From Burkholderia plantarii (GTDB taxonomy: Bacteria; Pseudomonadota; Gammaproteobacteria; Burkholderiales; Burkholderiaceae): a stretch of DNA of 64,000 bases. The translations under genes and the position numbers were made by a program. Below the pieces are notes generated by a model. The model saw nothing but the letters and a program-made list of their open reading frames with translations. It searched no databases and was not told where the DNA came from. Location: assembly GCF_001411805.1 (NCBI RefSeq), contig NZ_CP007213.1:682001-746000 (forward strand). The letters run 5' to 3'. Below, piece by piece: positions 39,241 through 45,497 of the stretch; within the stretch, counting starts at the first letter, position 1, and each line of letters starts with the position of its first letter.

Positions 39241-40263
39241 ATGTCTTCCAGTTTGACCCGTGAGCTTGCCGATCAATTCTCCCGCCTGACGCTTGGCCAC
39301 GTCACGCGCGAATACCCTTGCAGTCCGGGCCACGTATGGTCGGGGCCGGACGACAGCGGTACGCCGCGGCAGCTTCATCCGGTGTTCTTCGGCAGCTTCG
39401 ACTGGCACTCGTGCGTGCATGGCTACTGGCTGCTTGCCCGGCTGCTGTGCGAGTTTCCCGACCTTGATGCCGGGCCGCGCATTCGTGAGCTGTTCGATGC
39501 CTCGCTGACGGCCCCGAAGGTCGCACGGGAATGCGAGTACTTCGGCGACCCGCTGAGGCAAAACTTCGAGCGGCCTTATGGCTGGGCGTGGTTGCTCAAG
39601 CTTTCCGCGGCACTCGGCGCGCACCACGATTCCGGCTGGGCGCAGGCGCTGGCGCCGTTGGCGCGGTTGATCCGGGAGCGTTTCGAGGAGTTCCTGGCCA
39701 AGGCCACCTACCCGAACCGGGCCGGAACGCATCACAACACGGCGTTCGCCGTCCGGCTCGCGCTCGATTATGCGGACGCCGTCGGCGATGCCGCGTTCAG
39801 GACCCAGCTGGCTGCGGCGGCGAAGCGGTGGTATGGCGACGATGCGGACTGTCCGGCATGGGGCGAGCCGAGCCTCGACGATTTCCTTTCCCCCTGCCTG
39901 ATGGAGGCCGAATGCATGCGGCGCACCCTGGACGCCGGAGAATTCGCCGCCTGGTTCGAGCGGTTCCTGCCACGTCTGGCGGCAAGCCAGCCATCGTGCC
40001 TGTTCACCCCTGCCGTCGTGAGCGACCACGCCGATGGCCGCATCACCCATCTCAACGGACTGAACCTGAGCCGGGCCTGGTGCTTTCGATCGCTCGCGAG
40101 CGCGCTGCCCCCGGACGACGCGCGCGCGCGGCTGATGCGCGAAGCGGCGAGCCGGCATGGGGCTGCCGCGTTGCCGCACGTCAGCGGCAACTACATGGCG
40201 GAGCATTGGCTCGCCACCTACGCGGTGTTGATGCTTACTGGCGATGACGTAGCCGGCGCTTGA
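39241..40263 (+). CDS. DUF2891 family protein
   Basis: 340 residues. Motifs HPVFFGSFDWHSCVHGYWLLARLL, YGWAWLLKL and GTHHNTAFA match DUF2891, an alpha/alpha-barrel-like family of unknown function with conserved His/Asp/Trp residues that look catalytic. Cytoplasmic by lack of a signal. Start at 39241, 19 nt after the preceding gene. Last gene of the + strand operon before the IS remnant. Confidence 0.82.
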   Translation: MSSSLTRELADQFSRLTLGHVTREYPCSPGHVWSGPDDSGTPRQLHPVFFGSFDWHSCVHGYWLLARLLCEFPDLDAGPRIRELFDASLTAPKVARECEYFGDPLRQNFERPYGWAWLLKLSAALGAHHDSGWAQALAPLARLIRERFEEFLAKATYPNRAGTHHNTAFAVRLALDYADAVGDAAFRTQLAAAAKRWYGDDADCPAWGEPSLDDFLSPCLMEAECMRRTLDAGEFAAWFERFLPRLAASQPSCLFTPAVVSDHADGRITHLNGLNLSRAWCFRSLASALPPDDARARLMREAASRHGAAALPHVSGNYMAEHWLATYAVLMLTGDDVAGA

Positions 40264-40581
40264 CAGGGAAGTTCGCCGCATTGAACTGGCGCGCCAAGGC
40301 CAACGCCAGCGGTTATCCGATGAAACGACGACGGCCCTTGACTAAAGCGCATCTGCTGCCGTTACCTCTCCTACGAATACGGCAGCAACAACTGCTACAT
40401 CTCGTGGCGTGGTGCCTGCGGCTCGGCCAGCATGCCGAACCGAAGCAGCTTGCGAAAACCGCTTCGTGTCCCGAGCCATCGATACCTGTATTGGCCTAAT
40501 GAATCCGGACACTGATTCAGTACCACAGCCGGAGATTTCCTGTCGTAACAAAAATGATTAGGACAACGTTGTAGGCAAGCG
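40264..40581. other. Junction stretch without an intact gene
   Basis: About 320 bases between DUF2891 and the transposase remnant. Short open frames exist but none can be supported; the composition is mixed, suggesting rearranged debris next to the mobile element. Confidence 0.5.
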
Positions 40582-41125
40582 ATGCATTCGACTGCAAAGG
40601 TGTGGGAAGGTGAACTGGACTCGCTGCATCAACGGCTTGGTGAGTTATTCGAGCGTCCGGAGCCCAAACAACGGCGGGCAGCTCGCCGAATGGATCGGCG
40701 AATCGACACCCGGCGGCGTGCAGCACCTGTTGGAGCGGGCGCGGCCTGATGTCCACACCGTGCCGGATATATTGCGGAAGTATGTTGTCGAGCACTTCGG
40801 TGTACGTGACGCGGTGCTGATTGTGGACAAAACCGGCTTCCTCAAGGAGGGCTAGCGCTCGGCTGGTGTTTAACGCCAGTACAGTGGCAGTGCCGGCCGT
40901 ATCGAGAACAGCCAGGTCGACGTGTTCCTCCGTTATGCGGATCGTCGCGGGAGTGTGTTTGTCGGCCGCGAATTTTTTTACGTGCCCAAGGCATGGACCG
41001 ATGTCTGGGTACGCAGCGAGGCAGCAGGCATCCCCGAATCGGTGTAATTCGCAACAAAGCCGCAACTCATCAAGCGCACTGTGCTCGAGCGTGCGCCTGA
41101 TGCCGGTGTGCCGCGCCCTCGTGCT
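40582..41125 (+). pseudogene. Degenerate IS701-family transposase
   Basis: Fragments in different frames rebuild the start and middle of an IS701-type DDE transposase: VWEGELDSLHQRLGELFERPEP from 40582, then (shifted, with missing residues) NGGQLAEWIGESTPGGVQ...DAVLIVDKTGFLKEG ending at a stop near 40855, then YSGSAGRIENSQVDVFLRYADRRG and FVGREFFYVPKAWTD, then FATKPQL. At least three frame breaks and a lost C-terminus mean it is dead. It marks the edge of the AT-rich island. Confidence 0.85.
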
Positions 41126-41195
41126 GGATTTGGAGGGTCCGCGCTGAGTTACGCCTTATCACGTTACGCATGTGGAAAAGACATAAAAATTTTTA

Positions 41196-42131
41196 TTATA
41201 AATTGAGCAATGTTTTATTCATTCTTTCCAATACTTCGCTTGTTCGAATAAAAACTGTCGGCCACATCGCAGGCGGGATGAGGCAATTCCTAGAAAGAAA
41301 TGCAATCGATCGTATGCACTTTGCAAACACGGCGCTTGGCAGAACTGCAACCTCGGTGGCACCCAACGCTTTGTAATCTTGATAGCTGCGAAGAATGCTC
41401 AGCACTAGGGGCCTTGAGTTTTCGCAGCTGCTTTCATTTGAGAATATTGAAAGCAGAATGGCTGCGATATCGAACAATAGCGGGCCGTTAAAAAGCATCT
41501 CAAAATCAAAAAAAGAACATCCATTTCCGTGGAGACGGATATTTAGAATATCCAGATCCCCGTGGATTATCCCGCACTCAAGGTGCTTATTTTCAACGGA
41601 TCTGACATAATTTTTTGACCTTTCCGTAAGGAAAATTTTAAAATCATCAGGTATGTCGGATTTGACAATAAAATCAAGCGACACATCTATGATGTGGGGG
41701 ATATCAAGGCTGGACGCCCTTGCGCCAGACCAGGAGAGTTGCTCATGAATTTCGGCAACCGCTCGTCCGACAATACACATCTCTTTTTCGGTTAATGCGA
41801 CAGCCGTGCCCTTCGCCTCACTGTATATACTCAATAGGCGAAGCTGTGAATTAACGCGAATCCAGCGGAATGAGGCGCCATCGCGAGCAATAAGTGGCTT
41901 GCTAACGGATGCTCGCTCTGTATCGTTAAACTCAAGCAGTAGTTTGTGAGTCAGTTTAATGTGCTCGATGGTTTGATCGTGTGAATATAATTTGGCATAG
42001 TAAATTACCTCGTCATGGTTAATCCGAAATGTGTGGTTAACGCCGTGAATTATTTCGGTAACCATCTCGGGGGAAAATCCATACCATTTCTCACAGGCAT
42101 CGCGAATTACATCTAGATTCCCATTGGTCAT
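41196..42131 (-). CDS. APH/choline-kinase-fold phosphotransferase in the lasso-like operon
   Basis: 311 residues. Catalytic loop H190-G-D192-L-D-I-L-N197, metal-binding FFDFE (D209) and candidate ATP lysine K47 (YYAKLY) give a complete aminoglycoside-phosphotransferase/homoserine-kinase fold. Overlaps the cyclase gene by ATGA, so it is translated with it. It could phosphorylate the peptide, or serve as self-protection. AT-rich codon use like the rest of the island. Last gene of the operon; 41151-41195 is an AT-rich tail with the palindrome ATAAAAATTTTTAT. Confidence 0.82.
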   Translation of the reverse strand: MTNGNLDVIRDACEKWYGFSPEMVTEIIHGVNHTFRINHDEVIYYAKLYSHDQTIEHIKLTHKLLLEFNDTERASVSKPLIARDGASFRWIRVNSQLRLLSIYSEAKGTAVALTEKEMCIVGRAVAEIHEQLSWSGARASSLDIPHIIDVSLDFIVKSDIPDDFKIFLTERSKNYVRSVENKHLECGIIHGDLDILNIRLHGNGCSFFDFEMLFNGPLLFDIAAILLSIFSNESSCENSRPLVLSILRSYQDYKALGATEVAVLPSAVFAKCIRSIAFLSRNCLIPPAMWPTVFIRTSEVLERMNKTLLNL

Positions 42132-43672
42132 AGTAACGCCCGCAGTATGAGTTCGACATCGAGAATGCTCAGTATCAGAAACTTCAAATCATTCCTGGGA
42201 TTGGCTAAGAAGTCATCAAACATTGACATCAATGCGGCCCCATTCACAATTTCAAGATCCACCAGTCGGGATGAGGAAAAGATGCTTCTTATTATATTTT
42301 GCTTTAATTGGATCGCGTGAATGGCAAATAAATTGAAGCTTTCAGGCTCGGGAAGCGCTTTAAACGGATCGTATGCCCCTAGAATTTCAAGAGATCTTCG
42401 AATGATACGCTTGTCGGTTCTCATGGAATCCGGAAGTAGCGAAAAAAAATGAACAATTGCAGGATCGTTTAGTGGCGCAATAGATAGTATGCCTTTTTCT
42501 ATTAAAAATGGTGATTGATTGGCGGCTGCCAGCAGCCCAGTCTTCGTGCAATACCCCGGAGAATAATCTCCCACAAACACATCTTTAAGAAGTTCAATGG
42601 CATTTTTTGTAAGAATTTTGTGATGGCTTGACCACAAATCAGAAAAAAGCACTTGCTGGGATGTTGAGCAAATTTCGTCGCCACCGATGCCGGAAAATCT
42701 AAATGACCGTTCGTCATTTTGCGCCATTCGCCAAAGTTTTTCAAAGATGCAGTGGAAATACTCTCCCCACAAAGGCGCGGTGTCTTCGATGAAGTTTGAA
42801 GAAAAATCGAATGCTTCGAGCTCTCGCGAATGAAATCCGAAAAATCCAATTAGACTTGTCCTGCGCGGAGTATCAGTGCGGAAAAACACACTATCGGTAT
42901 GAATCGACAGCGCAAGCGGGTCGGTGCCATAAATACATTTCAAGACTGCGGATACCATGGCAGAATCAATCCCGCCACTCAGCTCGGTGCAAATATCAGC
43001 GGCCCTCAGCGGGCGCCTGGCAATTCTGGTTTTTAGCGTTTCGATGAATAATTCAGCGGCGGCGTCAATCGACAGTGGGGATTTTTCATAACCACCATCG
43101 ACAATGCAAGGGCCTGGAAACTGAAAATCAATGCCGTTGGCCGTCATGTAGAGCGATGACCTTTCTGTCAATGCCACAACGGAAGATAGCATCATCCTTG
43201 GACCATAGCGAAAATCCCCTACCAGTCTATGACATACTGCCTTAAGATCGATTCGCTTACTTGGGCATTGAGTTAAGATTCGACGATAATCCCATGTTAC
43301 TGTCAGAGCACTTTTTTCTAGATAGGCGTAAACCGGGAGAATCCCCATGGGGCCCGATAAAATACGAAGAGTTCCGCCTTCCTGAGTGCTGGTCCATTCT
43401 ACCGCCAGATAATCAAGATCAAAGTTTTGGAGTGATTCAAGCTCATTCCAAATTTCGCCCACAGTCACGCCATAACTGATGTCACAGGCCAATTGCTCAA
43501 GGCACTCTCTCTCACGAACCACCAGCAGCCAGCTTTCAGAATGACTGATGAACCGAACCACTAATCCCTGATGCGAAACAGGTGCAATAAAACTATTGGA
43601 GAAACAAATCGATCCGTCGCGCCACTCCGGCGTCGCAGCCAGGTCGGCCAGGTCAAGCGATGCCTCAATCAT
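42128..43672 (-). CDS. Asparagine-synthetase-like macrolactam synthetase (lasso cyclase, C protein)
   Basis: 514 residues from the ATG at 43672, which has GGGAGG just upstream; an earlier in-frame ATG at 43708 lies inside the hairpin. The N-terminal glutaminase-like half lacks Cys2, so no ammonia production. The C-terminal AMP-forming half has the PP-loop S232-G-G-I-D-S237 and G328-I-G-G-D-E333. This matches McjC/CapC, which adenylate the Asp/Glu side chain and close the ring on Gly1. Sits directly behind the precursor gene. Confidence 0.85.
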   Translation of the reverse strand: MIEASLDLADLAATPEWRDGSICFSNSFIAPVSHQGLVVRFISHSESWLLVVRERECLEQLACDISYGVTVGEIWNELESLQNFDLDYLAVEWTSTQEGGTLRILSGPMGILPVYAYLEKSALTVTWDYRRILTQCPSKRIDLKAVCHRLVGDFRYGPRMMLSSVVALTERSSLYMTANGIDFQFPGPCIVDGGYEKSPLSIDAAAELFIETLKTRIARRPLRAADICTELSGGIDSAMVSAVLKCIYGTDPLALSIHTDSVFFRTDTPRRTSLIGFFGFHSRELEAFDFSSNFIEDTAPLWGEYFHCIFEKLWRMAQNDERSFRFSGIGGDEICSTSQQVLFSDLWSSHHKILTKNAIELLKDVFVGDYSPGYCTKTGLLAAANQSPFLIEKGILSIAPLNDPAIVHFFSLLPDSMRTDKRIIRRSLEILGAYDPFKALPEPESFNLFAIHAIQLKQNIIRSIFSSSRLVDLEIVNGAALMSMFDDFLANPRNDLKFLILSILDVELILRALL

Positions 43673-43692
43673 ATACCTCCCATTTTTATTGA

Positions 43693-43720
43693 ACCCCTCC
43701 GGAGACATCTTCGGAGGGGT
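43693..43720 (-). promoter_or_regulatory. Hairpin between precursor and cyclase genes
   Basis: ACCCCTCCG (43693-43701) and CGGAGGGGT (43712-43720) form a perfect 9-bp stem around a 10-nt loop. On the transcribed (minus) strand it follows the precursor stop by 14 nt and precedes the cyclase SD. No U-run follows on that strand, so it fits partial attenuation or mRNA protection, as reported for the hairpin after the A gene in proteobacterial lasso clusters. Confidence 0.75.
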
Positions 43721-43734
43721 ATTTTTAATTCAAC

Positions 43735-43896
43735 TTAAAAAAATCCAAACATGTTGCTATCGGAATGTACGCCGCCTTTTGAGCCCCCGGTGTTTGAATT
43801 CGCCCCTTGATTTTTATTGACCACTAGTGGGACGCAGGAGAATTTCTCAGTCTTTACTTCCAAGGATTCTTTGATTGATTCAAGCAAATTTTTCAT
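43735..43896 (-). CDS. Putative lasso-peptide precursor (A peptide)
   Basis: 53 residues from the ATG at 43896 (AGAG 6 nt upstream); an ATG at 43938 has no ribosome site. The first 37 residues (MKNLLESIKESLEV...) form a leader with Thr36 at position -2. The remaining core is GSKGGVHSDSNMFGFF (16 residues): Gly38 as residue 1 and Asp46 as residue 9, which would give a nine-residue macrolactam, with Phe/Met residues in the tail as possible steric plugs. Capistruin also has a Gly1-Asp9 ring, Thr at -2 and ends FGFN. The call is by pattern and context. Confidence 0.75.
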   Translation of the reverse strand: MKNLLESIKESLEVKTEKFSCVPLVVNKNQGANSNTGGSKGGVHSDSNMFGFF

Positions 43897-43978
43897 GATT
43901 TTCTCTAGAAATTGCCGAATTGGGTTTCGGCGGCCCATTTCAAATGGCTAAAATGAAACCAGCCCTTGAAAATTCAAA

Positions 43979-45235
43979 TCAGACATATCTGTCTACGAAA
44001 TTTTTGATTTCGTAATCAACATCGGTTGTTGAAAGCCTGCCTTGCATTGACTGGAATGCCAACTCCGCGGAAAAGGCGCGTGGCTCAGTCTGCATCCGTG
44101 ATTGCTCCGAGAAGCCGAGGAATTCCGCTACGCTCTTGTCAAGCACTCTCATTGAAGATAGAGTTTTTAATGAATTTTCGATCCCGTCCACTATGAATTC
44201 CGACAAATCCAATACGGTGCCGCAGAGTGCGCCTTTTGAGGCATCGAGTTTATACTTTAAAAATATGGAATCTTGTCGTTCACCAAAATAAAAATGGCCG
44301 AAGTCCACAATTTCAACCCTGAACGGACTCACTTTGCTGGTGCAGGTTAATTGGACATTGAAATATGAAACATAACCCTCGATCGAGTTGCCGATATTCG
44401 ACGTTAGCTCGCTGACTGGACCAAGTATATCGAGGGGATGAGCCAGCTTTCCGTCTGCCTTTTGTAGCCTGCATTGAGGTCCGGCAAAAATACCCATTTG
44501 TTGCAGGATGCATCCAGTCAATATCGAGATATTTTCCCATTCCAGTTTTTCTACCTCTCGTGATTTGCTAAAAAATTCTGGGCGCAAATTTGCGGCTCGG
44601 ACGGTTAGTCCACATGGTGTGAAAGAGGAATTGGGGCTTTCGAAAACTCCCCGAAACCCCGCATCGATAACACCATATAAAGTTGCGCCATAAATTTCGA
44701 CATCCGACAGTCTGCATTTTTTTTCCATTATTCGTTGGACCAAGACGTCATACAGCGCTTGTACCAGTGGCAGCAAACCCGAGCGATGGATAAATGGTTC
44801 CGCCACAACCCCTTGCGCGACGCCATGACCTTTCACATCAAAGAACTTGATATCATCCAAGTCTGTTTCAGACGAAATTTCGATTAAACCGGCTCGACCG
44901 TAGGTCTTCGGGCGCCACACACGGCATACATTACCCCCCACCGGTATCTCGGTATTTACTGAATTTGGTATGAGTTGGGAATTGGAGATGTACGCGGATT
45001 TTCTTAAAAACCAATCGTCCATCTGCGCATCTGACATGGATCGAACACAATTTCCCTCGAATACGTAATCACCAAAATCTCTTCTAACCGCATCGCGATC
45101 TATCCAAACTACGCGTGCATCACTGAGTTGATGAGCAGTCTCAAAAGGGAGTGGTGAATTAAGCTCGAAACCGTCGGATAGTTTAATCGGAGAGCTTTTT
45201 AATAGATGATGGTACGGATTCATTTCAGCGGACAT
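43979..45235 (-). CDS. SelO-like kinase-fold protein of the lasso-like operon
   Basis: 418 residues. I see scattered SelO (protein AMPylase) landmarks in order: GRAGLIEI (113-120), V134-K135-G-H-G138 (SelO LKGAG, ATP lysine), CGLTVRAANLRPEFF (208-222; SelO GAV..RVA.S..RFG.F), N293, and D311-F-G-H-F (SelO DYGPFGF). The SelO HGVMNTDN loop is replaced. It is shorter than SelO (about 480-520). It could modify the precursor or replace a leader-handling step. Not a known lasso gene. Overlaps the 89-aa gene by 11 bp. Confidence 0.6.
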   Translation of the reverse strand: MSAEMNPYHHLLKSSPIKLSDGFELNSPLPFETAHQLSDARVVWIDRDAVRRDFGDYVFEGNCVRSMSDAQMDDWFLRKSAYISNSQLIPNSVNTEIPVGGNVCRVWRPKTYGRAGLIEISSETDLDDIKFFDVKGHGVAQGVVAEPFIHRSGLLPLVQALYDVLVQRIMEKKCRLSDVEIYGATLYGVIDAGFRGVFESPNSSFTPCGLTVRAANLRPEFFSKSREVEKLEWENISILTGCILQQMGIFAGPQCRLQKADGKLAHPLDILGPVSELTSNIGNSIEGYVSYFNVQLTCTSKVSPFRVEIVDFGHFYFGERQDSIFLKYKLDASKGALCGTVLDLSEFIVDGIENSLKTLSSMRVLDKSVAEFLGFSEQSRMQTEPRAFSAELAFQSMQGRLSTTDVDYEIKNFVDRYV

Positions 45236-45494
45236 CCGAAAGTGAGATGCGAAATGAGGTGAGGGAGTTTGCGATTGCGCGAATTTGATTCAGCAAACGA
45301 TCTACTTCATTGATGGTGGATTCACTAATCGAAGAGTCCGTTTTCACGGCTTGCAATATGGCCGAGCAAGTGATGTTCAAGTGTGAGGAGACGGCTCGAA
45401 TTAAAGGGGCAGGCATGTCCAGTTGCCGATATTGAGATTCTTCAGTCAATCTCTTTGCAAATGCCTCGATGGACTGTGATGTCGATTCACGCAT
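45225..45494 (-). CDS. 89-residue unknown helical protein
   Basis: Not recognised. All-helical by inspection (IEAFAKRLTEES..., EVDRLLNQIRAIANSLTSF), no signal peptide, one Cys. Start ATG at 45494 has GAGGAG 7 nt upstream, embedded in the exporter's last codons; its end overlaps the SelO-like gene. This tight packing indicates a real, coexpressed gene. It does not look like a PqqD-type RRE (no beta-strand pattern), but it might bind the leader. Confidence 0.7.
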   Translation of the reverse strand: MRESTSQSIEAFAKRLTEESQYRQLDMPAPLIRAVSSHLNITCSAILQAVKTDSSISESTINEVDRLLNQIRAIANSLTSFRISLSDVR

Positions 45495-45497
45495 AAT

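Noticed and set aside
42128..43672. True asparagine synthetase (AsnB)
   Set aside because: No N-terminal Cys for glutaminase activity, low similarity in that half, and placement behind a peptide gene indicate a lasso-type cyclase.
43693..43720. Hairpin as a plain rho-independent terminator of a + strand gene
   Set aside because: The T-run is on the + strand but no + strand gene ends there; its location between two minus-strand genes fits an intercistronic element.
43735..43896. Alternative cores starting at Gly31 or Gly37 of the small peptide
   Set aside because: Gly31 lacks Thr at -2 and has Asp at position 16; Gly37 puts Asp at position 10 and Thr at -1. Only Gly38 satisfies both rules.
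43979..45235. Reading the 418-aa protein as a lasso B protein (RRE plus transglutaminase-like protease)
   Set aside because: No Cys-His-Asp pattern of B2 (such as an AHAW-like segment) and no RRE-like start; SelO-like motifs fit better.
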